Of a stretch of DNA of 16,247 bases, positions 1 to 5,472 are shown piece by piece. Below the pieces are notes generated by a model that saw nothing but the letters and a program-made list of their open reading frames with translations, was not told the DNA's origin and did no database searches. The DNA lies in assembly GCA_937934465.1 (NCBI GenBank), contig CALGZO010000155.1:1-16247 (forward strand), in the 5' to 3' direction. Source of the DNA: an uncultured Fimbriimonadales bacterium. GTDB lineage: Bacteria; Armatimonadota; Fimbriimonadia; Fimbriimonadales; GBS-DC. The position numbers and the translations under genes were made by a program. Each line of letters begins with the position of its first letter. Within the stretch, counting starts at the first letter, position 1.

Positions 1-16
1 GGGGCTTTTCAGCCCC
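1..16 (-). terminator. Hairpin downstream of groEL (candidate terminator, cut by window edge)
   Basis: Bases 1-6 (GGGGCT) and 11-16 (AGCCCC) are exact reverse complements around a 4-nt loop. The hairpin lies 30 bases past the groEL stop on the minus strand, where an operon terminator would be expected. Any U-tract would fall outside the window, so intrinsic termination cannot be confirmed. Confidence 0.45.
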
Positions 17-46
17 GGCTATTGGGGGGTGAGTGGTCTGTGTGTG

Positions 47-1657
47 TCAGTAGGGGGATGGTGAAGTCTTCTTGCCGTTCTTCTCTTCGGGCAGTTCCGC
101 CACCAGCGCTTCGGTCGTGAGTAGCATGGAGGCGATGGAGGCGGCGTTCTCCAGCGCGGTGCGCGTCACCTTTGCAGGGTCGATAACGCCTGCCTGCACC
201 ATGTTCACGAACTCGCCTGTGGCGGCGTTATAGCCGTGACCTTGCGGCAGTTCTTTGACCTTCTCGACGATGACGGAGCCTTCCACGCCTGCGTTGTTGG
301 CGATTTGGCGCAGCGGCTCTTCGAGCGCACGGCGGACGATATGCACGCCAATCTTCTCGTCGCCGTCCACTTGGAGCGCGTCGAGGGCTTGGATAGCGTT
401 CACGAGCGTCACGCCGCCGCCGGGCACGATGCCCTCCTCCACAGCGGCTTTGGTGGCGTTGATGGCGTCCTCAAAGCGCGCCTTCTTCTCCTTGAGTTCG
501 GTCTCGGTGGCTGCGCCGACTTTGATGACCGCCACGCCGCCTGCGAGTTTCGCAAGACGCTCTTGCAGCTTCTCGCGGTCGTAGTCCGACTCAGTGGTCT
601 CGATTTGCTTGCGGATTTGCTGGATGCGCCCTTGAATGGCTTCGGGTTTGCCCTTCCCACCGATGATGGTGGTATGCTCTTTCTCGATGACCACCTTCTC
701 AGCGCGTCCGAGCTGGTCGATCTTCACATTCTCCAGCTTGATGCCCAAGTCTTCCGTGATGAAGGTTCCGCCCGTGAGGATGGCGATATCTTCCATCATC
801 GCTTTGCGTCGCTCGCCGAAGCCTGGGGCTTTCACAGCAGCGCACTGGAACACGCCGCGCAGTTTGTTCACCACCAGCGTCGCCAGCGCTTCGCCTTCCA
901 TATCCTCGGCGATGACCACCAGCGGTCTGCCCGCGCGCACCACCTGCTCCAGCACAGGAATCAGGTCTTGCGCTGCGCTGATTTTCTTCTCGTAGAGCAG
1001 GATGTACGGCTCTTCCAGCACGGCTTCCATGCGCTCAGGGTCGGTGATGAAGTAGGGCGAGATGTAGCCCCGATCGAAGCGCATGCCTTCCACGACCTCC
1101 AGCGTCGTCTCCGTGCCTTTGGACTCCTCGACGGTAATCACGCCGTCTTTGGTGACCTTTTCGATGGCGTCAGCGACGACTTTGCCGATGGCGGGGTCGT
1201 TGGCGGAGATGGTCGCGACTTGCTCGATGGCTTCGCGCCCTTCAATCGTGGTAGCAGTCTGCTTGATGAAATTCACTGCAGCTTCGACGGCTTTATCGAT
1301 GCCGCGCTTGACATACATCGGGTTCGCGCCTGCGGCGACCGCCTTCAGCCCTTCCTTGAAGATTGCCTGCGCCAGCACAGTGGCGGTCGTTGTGCCGTCG
1401 CCCGCGACATCGTTGGTTTTGGACGCCACCTCGCGCACGAGTTGCGCGCCCATATTCTCAAAGCGGTCTTCTAATTCAATCTCCTTCGCAATCGTCACGC
1501 CGTCGTTGATGACGGTGGGTGAACCGAACTTCTTCTCTAAAACTACATTTCTGCCTCGCGGTCCCAAAGTGACCTTAACTGCATTTGCTATCGTGTCGAC
1601 GCCTCGTTCCAGCGCGTGTCTTGCCTGCTCAGTATATAAGATTTCCTTCGCTGCCAT
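47..1657 (-). CDS. groL: Chaperonin GroEL (Hsp60), 536 aa
   Basis: ATP-dependent cytosolic folding chamber; it forms a 14-mer and works with the GroES lid. Visible family signatures are VTLGPRGRNVVLE near residues 29-41, the nucleotide-binding NDG at 51-53 and GDGTTT at 86-91, and the equatorial segment FEDAINATKAAVEEGIVPGGG. The last contains the Asp equivalent to the ATP-hydrolysing D398 of E. coli. Length fits the family (about 540-550 aa). The start is fixed by AGGAGGTGAG about 10 nt upstream of the ATG. The gene lies 24 nt after groES in the same operon and should share its promoter and CIRCE control. The C-terminus ends in a charged/Ser-Pro tail (KNGKKTSPSPY) and lacks the usual Gly-Gly-Met repeats. 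Identification is certain. Confidence 0.99.
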   Translation of the reverse strand: MAAKEILYTEQARHALERGVDTIANAVKVTLGPRGRNVVLEKKFGSPTVINDGVTIAKEIELEDRFENMGAQLVREVASKTNDVAGDGTTTATVLAQAIFKEGLKAVAAGANPMYVKRGIDKAVEAAVNFIKQTATTIEGREAIEQVATISANDPAIGKVVADAIEKVTKDGVITVEESKGTETTLEVVEGMRFDRGYISPYFITDPERMEAVLEEPYILLYEKKISAAQDLIPVLEQVVRAGRPLVVIAEDMEGEALATLVVNKLRGVFQCAAVKAPGFGERRKAMMEDIAILTGGTFITEDLGIKLENVKIDQLGRAEKVVIEKEHTTIIGGKGKPEAIQGRIQQIRKQIETTESDYDREKLQERLAKLAGGVAVIKVGAATETELKEKKARFEDAINATKAAVEEGIVPGGGVTLVNAIQALDALQVDGDEKIGVHIVRRALEEPLRQIANNAGVEGSVIVEKVKELPQGHGYNAATGEFVNMVQAGVIDPAKVTRTALENAASIASMLLTTEALVAELPEEKNGKKTSPSPY

Positions 1658-1681
1658 CGCTCGCTCTCACCTCCTTGAGGT

Positions 1682-1975
1682 TTAGTTCTCCAAGATTGCT
1701 AAAATATCGTCCTCGCGCAGGATGATGTATTCTTCGCCGCCAATCTTGATTTCCGTACCGCCGTACTTCGAGAAGAGTACCTTATCGCCAACCTTCACTT
1801 CAAGGGGTACGACCTTGCCGTCGTCCAGAGTGCGTCCCGTGCCGACTGCCATGACCTCGCCCTCCTGAGGTCGTTCTTTCGCAGTATCGGGCAGAATGAT
1901 TCCGCTCTGTGTCGTTTCTTCTGCACTCTTCGGTCGCACCACAACTCGATCGCCAATCGGTTTAAGCATAGGCAT
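1682..1975 (-). CDS. groS: Co-chaperonin GroES (Hsp10), 97 aa
   Basis: Heptameric lid of the GroEL cage. The protein opens MPMLKPIGDRVVVRP and shows the family pattern of GIILPDTAKERPQEGEV (mobile loop followed by the first beta strand), the KVGDKVLFSKYGGTEI core and the EDDILAIL C-terminus. Length is standard for GroES. The reading frame is open further upstream (to 2011), but the strong AGGAGG ends 4 nt before the ATG at 1973-1975, and a second ATG two codons later is 10 nt from it. The true start is therefore one of these two, giving 97 or 95 aa. First gene of groESL; transcribed from a TTGACA promoter with a CIRCE operator in the leader. Confidence 0.98.
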   Translation of the reverse strand: MPMLKPIGDRVVVRPKSAEETTQSGIILPDTAKERPQEGEVMAVGTGRTLDDGKVVPLEVKVGDKVLFSKYGGTEIKIGGEEYIILREDDILAILEN

Positions 1976-2021
1976 CACACCTCCTTCTGCGTAGGTGTAG
2001 CGTTTTAGCAACTCTCATAAA

Positions 2022-2048
2022 TTAGCACTCGCGCGGGGCGAGTGCCGT
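2022..2048 (-). promoter_or_regulatory. CIRCE operator (HrcA-binding inverted repeat)
   Basis: On the plus strand the sequence is TTAGCACTC, then 9 nt, then GAGTGCCGT. The CIRCE consensus is TTAGCACTC-N9-GAGTGCTAA, so one arm is perfect and the other matches 6 of 9 bases, with correct spacing. It sits in the groES 5' leader just downstream of the expected transcription start, the usual position for HrcA repression of groESL. hrcA is not in this window. Confidence 0.93.
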
Positions 2049-2059
2049 CATCGCCTACA

Positions 2060-2089
2060 TGTATACCCTATGCGAATCGGGTTTGTCAA
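2060..2089 (-). promoter_or_regulatory. Sigma70-type promoter of groESL
   Basis: Minus strand: perfect -35 TTGACA at 2084-2089, an 18-nt spacer, and -10 TATACA at 2060-2065 (4 of 6 consensus bases). Transcription would start near 2053, giving a leader of roughly 75-80 nt that contains the CIRCE element and the groES ribosome-binding site. Confidence 0.8.
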
Positions 2090-2160
2090 GGGGTTGTGAG
2101 GGCAGATTCGGGATTCGCGTCGGAATTCCGTATTTTTGCGGGGTAGTTGGCGCAGGAGTC

Positions 2161-2245
2161 GCCTGGAATTCTTCAATCCAGGCAACCCTGCAGCAGCGCA
2201 GGCGATCCTCTCGGATGCCCTCCTCTCCACGAGTGGAGAGGAGGG
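2161..2245. other. Run of stem-loops in the groES / Cys-rich gene intergenic region
   Basis: Consecutive inverted repeats: GCCTGGA 2161-2167 with TCCAGGC 2177-2183; CCTGC 2187-2191 with GCAGG 2198-2202; ATCC 2205-2208 with GGAT 2213-2216; and a perfect 13-bp stem, 2218-2230 with 2233-2245, with a 2-nt gap. The flanking genes are divergent, so none of these is positioned as an ordinary gene-end terminator. It could be a small structured RNA, a REP-like element or a DNA-level structure. The rest of the 2049-2324 gap holds only the groESL promoter/CIRCE and the -10 box at 2313. Confidence 0.55.
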
Positions 2246-2312
2246 TACACTCAACAGTGCGTGGTTGTTCGTCGCTTCTGCCCGCGTATGGTGTGCGGGC
2301 TGGAGGTAAGGG

Positions 2313-2318
2313 TATAAT
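2313..2318 (+). promoter_or_regulatory. -10 box TATAAT immediately before a start codon (leaderless-type promoter)
   Basis: Perfect TATAAT ending 6 nt before the ATG at 2325. Transcription starting about 7 nt downstream would begin at the A of the ATG. No good TTGACA-like hexamer is seen 16-18 nt upstream. The GGAGGT at 2302-2307 is too far from the ATG and lies upstream of the predicted transcript, so it cannot serve as its ribosome-binding site. Confidence 0.6.
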
Positions 2319-2324
2319 TAACGC

Positions 2325-2711
2325 ATGCAGGGTAGCCGATGGCGCGCCGCGCTGATGTGGCTCTTGTTCGTGTGGCTCAGTGTTGCCGCGAGCGCGACGG
2401 CGATGGGATGTCTCCGTGCGTGTGAGCGCGCCTATGCCGACGCCGCCTGCTGCGCTTTGGAGGTCACGCCGCCTTGCTCCGATCAACCGTGCCCGTGCGA
2501 GCCATGCCCTGTTTGCAGTGCGCCTGCGCCGCAAGCGCTGGTTGCAAAGGTGGAGTCATCCGCCGCCGTAATCGAGGTTGACTTGTCGCTTGTAGACCTG
2601 CCTGAAATACCTGCAGCCCATACCCCCTCAATACCCGCCCTGCCTCTGGCGCGTTCCAGTGCGCCTGCGCCCTGCGTGCACGCGCAGCGCGCCCCTCCTG
2701 TGCAGAGCTGA
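2325..2711 (+). CDS. Small secreted Cys-rich protein of unknown function, 128 aa
   Basis: No family is recognised. The N-terminus looks like a signal peptide: a basic start (MQGSRWR), a hydrophobic run over about residues 8-24, and a small-residue SAASATA region before the mature part. A Cys cluster follows (about residues 29-64: C..AC, ACC, PPC, PCPCEPCPVC), then a Pro/Ala/Ser-rich tail. The paired cysteines suggest disulfides or metal binding, but no defined metal motif is seen. The start is supported by a TATAAT 6 nt upstream, implying a leaderless mRNA. The next gene (the prepilin) starts 101 bases downstream on the same strand and may be co-transcribed. Gene reality is likely but not certain, because the GC-rich sequence allows spurious frames. 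Confidence 0.6.
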   Translation: MQGSRWRAALMWLLFVWLSVAASATAMGCLRACERAYADAACCALEVTPPCSDQPCPCEPCPVCSAPAPQALVAKVESSAAVIEVDLSLVDLPEIPAAHTPSIPALPLARSSAPAPCVHAQRAPPVQS

Positions 2712-2729
2712 GCGCCGATAGCGCGTCGT

Positions 2730-2746
2730 ATGGGCAGCTTGCCCAT
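2730..2746 (+). terminator. Short perfect hairpin after the Cys-rich gene
   Basis: ATGGGCA 2730-2736 pairs with TGCCCAT 2740-2746 across a 3-nt loop, 18 nt after the preceding stop codon. There is no T-run, so it may be an attenuating structure or an operator rather than an intrinsic terminator. Confidence 0.3.
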
Positions 2747-2772
2747 GCTCGCTGAACCCACACAACTCAACT

Positions 2773-2794
2773 CACCTGCAGTCGACTGCAAGTG
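2773..2794. promoter_or_regulatory. 22-bp palindrome upstream of the prepilin gene (candidate operator)
   Basis: TGCAGTCGACTGCA (2777-2790) is a perfect 14-bp palindrome. After one mismatched pair it extends to CAC at 2773-2775 and GTG at 2792-2794. It ends 18 nt before the prepilin ATG. Symmetry and position suit a dimeric regulator. No matching regulator gene is present and no clear -10/-35 could be placed. Confidence 0.4.
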
Positions 2795-2812
2795 AACACA
2801 CAGGAGGTAAAC

Positions 2813-3733
2813 ATGCGCGCACAAAACGGTTTCACTCTGATAGAGTTATTGGTGGTGATTGCGATTATCGCGGTTCTGGCGGCGGTTCTGTTCCCCGTGT
2901 TTGCGGGGGCGCGCGAGAAGGCGCGTCAGACCGCCTGTCTCAACAACGCCAAGCAACAAGGACTGGCGTTTGCGATGTACCTCGGCGATTACGACGAGAC
3001 CTATCCGCTCGGTTTCGGGCGGGAGGGCGGCACGGGCGCGTGGCTATGGAACCGCTATCACGCCTTCCCGCACGATTGGCGCAGCAGCGTGCCCGTCGGA
3101 AGCCCGCTCCATCAGGCGTATCAGGTTCACTGGGCGAGCGCGGTGATGGTGTATCTCAAAAGCGACGGTGTCTATGCGTGTCCGTCGGCGGTAGTCCGAC
3201 GCATCGACACGAGCGACTATACCAACCCGCGCCGCGCACCCGCAAAGGTGAGCTACACCTACAACGGGCTACTGCATGGGCTATCGGCGGCGGCGATTGC
3301 AAGTCCGTCGACAGTTCCCGTGCTTTGGGAAGGGCGCGGCAAGGCTGGTACAGACGGCTTTGCGCTCAGCAACCCCAGTCTGCGCTGCGACAATCCCGCT
3401 CAGCCGTGCGGCTACACCAGTTGCATCTGGGGCGCGCCTGCCGACCCATATCCACTCGGCGTGATGTTCGCGCTGGAAGACACGATGTGGATCCACAATC
3501 AGGGCGCAATCTTTTTGCTTGCCGACGGGAGCGCCAAATGGCGACGGCTCGGCGCACAGATTGCTCCTGTTAACACCAACTATCGCGTGGACCCCTACAC
3601 GCAGTACGACTCACAAGGGCGTCCGGGGCAGTATTGGTACGACGGGTGCAACCCGTGGCTGTTCCGACCGGACTATGACCCGAACGATCCGCGCGGGGAA
3701 TGCACGGGACGCAGCTGTGAGCGTTGCGATTAG
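2813..3733 (+). CDS. Type II/IV prepilin-like protein with H-X9-DG domain, 306 aa
   Basis: Secreted pseudopilin-like protein of a family expanded in Planctomycetes and Armatimonadota. The N-terminus MRAQNG-FTLIELLVV shows a prepilin peptidase site (cleavage after Gly6), Glu at +5 of the mature protein and one hydrophobic helix (about residues 7-29). The family segment CLNNAKQQGLAFAMYLGDYDETYP follows. The C-terminal H-X9-DG signature is present exactly: H228, nine residues, then D238-G239. AGGAGG at 2802-2807, 5 nt before the ATG, fixes the start; the in-frame ATG at 2792 is rejected. The last 70 residues form a Tyr/Pro/Asp-rich extension ending in a Cys cluster (C.GRSC.RCD), unusual for the family. 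The protein is probably assembled or anchored at the cell envelope; its partner secretion system is not in view. Confidence 0.93.
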   Translation: MRAQNGFTLIELLVVIAIIAVLAAVLFPVFAGAREKARQTACLNNAKQQGLAFAMYLGDYDETYPLGFGREGGTGAWLWNRYHAFPHDWRSSVPVGSPLHQAYQVHWASAVMVYLKSDGVYACPSAVVRRIDTSDYTNPRRAPAKVSYTYNGLLHGLSAAAIASPSTVPVLWEGRGKAGTDGFALSNPSLRCDNPAQPCGYTSCIWGAPADPYPLGVMFALEDTMWIHNQGAIFLLADGSAKWRRLGAQIAPVNTNYRVDPYTQYDSQGRPGQYWYDGCNPWLFRPDYDPNDPRGECTGRSCERCD

Positions 3734-3739
3734 CGTTCT

Positions 3740-3783
3740 CGCCCCCTCTGCTGTTATGGAGAGGGGGCGCGCTCAGCAGAGGG
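3740..3783. terminator. Hairpin region between convergent genes (bidirectional terminator candidate)
   Basis: CGCCCCCTCT 3740-3749 pairs perfectly with AGAGGGGGCG 3760-3769 around a 10-nt loop. The region lies between the convergent prepilin (stop 3733) and amine oxidase (stop 3798) genes. The left arm plus GCT (CCCTCTGCT 3744-3752) can instead pair with AGCAGAGGG 3775-3783, giving a competing structure. No T-tract follows on either strand. Confidence 0.5.
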
Positions 3784-3797
3784 CGGCTCGGCTTCGG

Positions 3798-5126
3798 TTA
3801 GCGCAGCGCGTTTGCGACCGCGCATGCGGCGGCTTCGCCCGATTCCAGCGCGCCCTCCATATAGCCCACGAACATGCTTAGATAGTCGCCTGCGAAGTGG
3901 ATGCGTCCCTCAGGCGTGCGCAGCGACGGCAACGCCTCCGTGAGGTAGCTCGGCGCGTGATAGATATAGGCGTGCTGGGCAAACGGGTCGGCTTGCCAAT
4001 CGTAGCTGCGCGCGGCGAGTACCTGCGCTCGGCAGTTCGGGTACATCACCTCAAGCGTCTGCAGACACTGTTCCACGCGCTGCGCTTCGTTCAGGCGGCG
4101 CCACCGCTCGACAGGTTCGCCCGCAACCCAGAACGAGAGGATGCCCGTCTCGCCGCTTTGCAGGTCGGTCTCTTCCCACAAGGCGTTGATGTCTGGCTGG
4201 TTCGGCTGCGCATGGGGCGATTGCTTGCGCCAGAATCGCGTGCGGAACTGGATGAGCGTGCGGATGACCTTGCCCCTACCCGCTAAGGCGAGCGCGTCGC
4301 GCCGCGCCGACGAGAGCGTCGGCGTCCACTCCAGCTGAGTGAGTATCGGGAACGGCAGCGCGACGATAGCGAAGCGTGCGTGGAGCGTGTAGGGCTTGCC
4401 CGATTGGACGCCGTATACGCATACGCTCTCCTCGCGTTGCTCGATGGCGTGGACGGGCGCGTCGAGCCGCAGTTCGCCCCCGCGCGCCACGAACGCGCTG
4501 GCAAGGGCTTTCGGCAGCGTATCTGTGCCGTCGCGCAGCTGATACACGCCAGCATCGACGCCATCGCCGTAGAACGCCTCCTGCGCCGCGACGCTCAGAA
4601 ACGAGAGTTGCTCAGGTTCGGTCGCCTCCATGTTGCGCGTGTAGCGTTGGAACAGCGGCGCGCTCGCCTGCCACACGCCGCGCTGCATCGCCCAGTCGCG
4701 CATGCTGAGCCGATCCAGCGGTTTGAGCGCGTCGGGGACTTGCCACGCGCAGCGCGGTTCGGGGATGGCGGCGGCATAGTCGCGCACATCACGCCAGAAG
4801 AGCCGCCACGCTCGCTGCGCCGCGCGCGAGGGCGACGGCATCGTCGACGCGCCCCAGAAACTCGGACGGGTACTCACACGCAGGTCGAAATGCTTCGCTA
4901 AGCCCAGTACGCGCGTATGATTCGAGTCGATAAACTCAGGACCGAGTTCGGCGTGCTGCCCCGATAGCCCCTCGCGCCATGTGCAGACGCGCCCGCCCAC
5001 GCGCGCACGCGCCTCCACAAGGCACACGGAGTAGGAAGCATCACGCAGGAGGTAAGCGGCATATAGCCCAGCTAAACCAGCCCCAAGCACGACACAGTCG
5101 TATCGCTGGTTGTAATCGCCATCCAT
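3798..5126 (-). CDS. Flavin monoamine oxidase family FAD-dependent oxidoreductase, 442 aa
   Basis: Likely oxidises a C-N or C-C bond using FAD; the substrate cannot be inferred. The N-terminal Rossmann dinucleotide fold shows GAGLAG at residues 15-20, the ribose-binding Glu at about 38 (CLVEAR) and the VGGRV motif at 43-47. The C-terminus has the family FAD-binding signature RIHFAGDYLSMFVGYMEGAL followed by ESGEAAA. Length matches flavin amine oxidases (about 430-500 aa). There is no signal peptide, so a cytoplasmic location is expected. The start is supported by AGGTGA 5 nt before the ATG and by a well-placed promoter (TATAAT 5155-5160). Monocistronic: convergent with the prepilin gene and separately promoted from the upstream operon. 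Related possibilities in the same superfamily are phytoene desaturase-like or protoporphyrinogen oxidase-like enzymes, but the C-terminal motif fits amine oxidase best. Confidence 0.88.
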   Translation of the reverse strand: MDGDYNQRYDCVVLGAGLAGLYAAYLLRDASYSVCLVEARARVGGRVCTWREGLSGQHAELGPEFIDSNHTRVLGLAKHFDLRVSTRPSFWGASTMPSPSRAAQRAWRLFWRDVRDYAAAIPEPRCAWQVPDALKPLDRLSMRDWAMQRGVWQASAPLFQRYTRNMEATEPEQLSFLSVAAQEAFYGDGVDAGVYQLRDGTDTLPKALASAFVARGGELRLDAPVHAIEQREESVCVYGVQSGKPYTLHARFAIVALPFPILTQLEWTPTLSSARRDALALAGRGKVIRTLIQFRTRFWRKQSPHAQPNQPDINALWEETDLQSGETGILSFWVAGEPVERWRRLNEAQRVEQCLQTLEVMYPNCRAQVLAARSYDWQADPFAQHAYIYHAPSYLTEALPSLRTPEGRIHFAGDYLSMFVGYMEGALESGEAAACAVANALR

Positions 5127-5154
5127 AGTCTCACCTATGTTAGAGGATGGCTGA

Positions 5155-5184
5155 ATTATACCGTGTGGCGTTGCGCCCTTGCAA
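5155..5184 (-). promoter_or_regulatory. Promoter of the amine oxidase gene
   Basis: Minus strand: -35 TTGCAA at 5179-5184 (4 of 6), an 18-nt spacer, and a perfect -10 TATAAT at 5155-5160. The transcription start would be near 5148, leaving a leader of about 22 nt with an AGGTGA ribosome-binding site. The -35 lies inside the 10-bp palindrome CCTTGCAAGG (5177-5186). Confidence 0.7.
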
Positions 5185-5192
5185 GGTCGGGG

Positions 5193-5465
5193 CTAATCGC
5201 CGCCGCCTCCGCCGCCATCGCCCGCCCCGCCGTCGCCGAACCCGCCATCGCTGAACCAGCCGCCGTAGCCGCTGGAGGGTTGCGCGTCGGATTCGGTTGG
5301 TGCAGGCTCGTCGCTGCTGAAGGGATAGACGAAAGAGCCATCCTCGCTGCCAGACATCCCTGATACGCGCCGTTCACGCTCATTCGCGCGTATCTGCCGC
5401 ACAGTCTGGTACAGCAGCAGCCCGATTACACCGATAAAGCACAACAGCCACAGCAGTTCGAGCAT
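5193..5465 (-). CDS. Small membrane protein with Gly/Asp-rich tail, 90 aa
   Basis: No named family is recognised. One transmembrane helix lies at residues 2-18 (LELLWLLCFIGVIGLLL), then a basic stretch (RQIRANERERRV), an acidic/Ser/Pro linker, and an aromatic- and Gly-rich tail ending GDGGAGDGGGGGGD. Positive residues just after the helix suggest N-out, C-in topology. The frame is open upstream to 5615, but only the ATG at 5463-5465 precedes a hydrophobic N-terminus; a GGGAG lies 10 nt before it. The gene starts 7 nt after the PQQ/OB-fold gene, so it is the third gene of that operon. The Gly-rich end resembles the tails of some small envelope proteins, but this is only compositional. Confidence 0.72.
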   Translation of the reverse strand: MLELLWLLCFIGVIGLLLYQTVRQIRANERERRVSGMSGSEDGSFVYPFSSDEPAPTESDAQPSSGYGGWFSDGGFGDGGAGDGGGGGGD

Positions 5466-5472
5466 CTGAAGG

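Noticed and set aside
236..1474. 412-residue open frame on the plus strand across groEL
   Set aside because: Exactly antisense to an unmistakable groEL. Its translation is His/Asp/Leu-rich with no family motif. Long antisense frames are common in GC-rich genes.
2055..2534. 159-residue minus-strand frame upstream of groES
   Set aside because: Runs through the groESL promoter and the stem-loop region. It is Arg-rich, without signal or motif, and conflicts with the better-supported Cys-rich gene.
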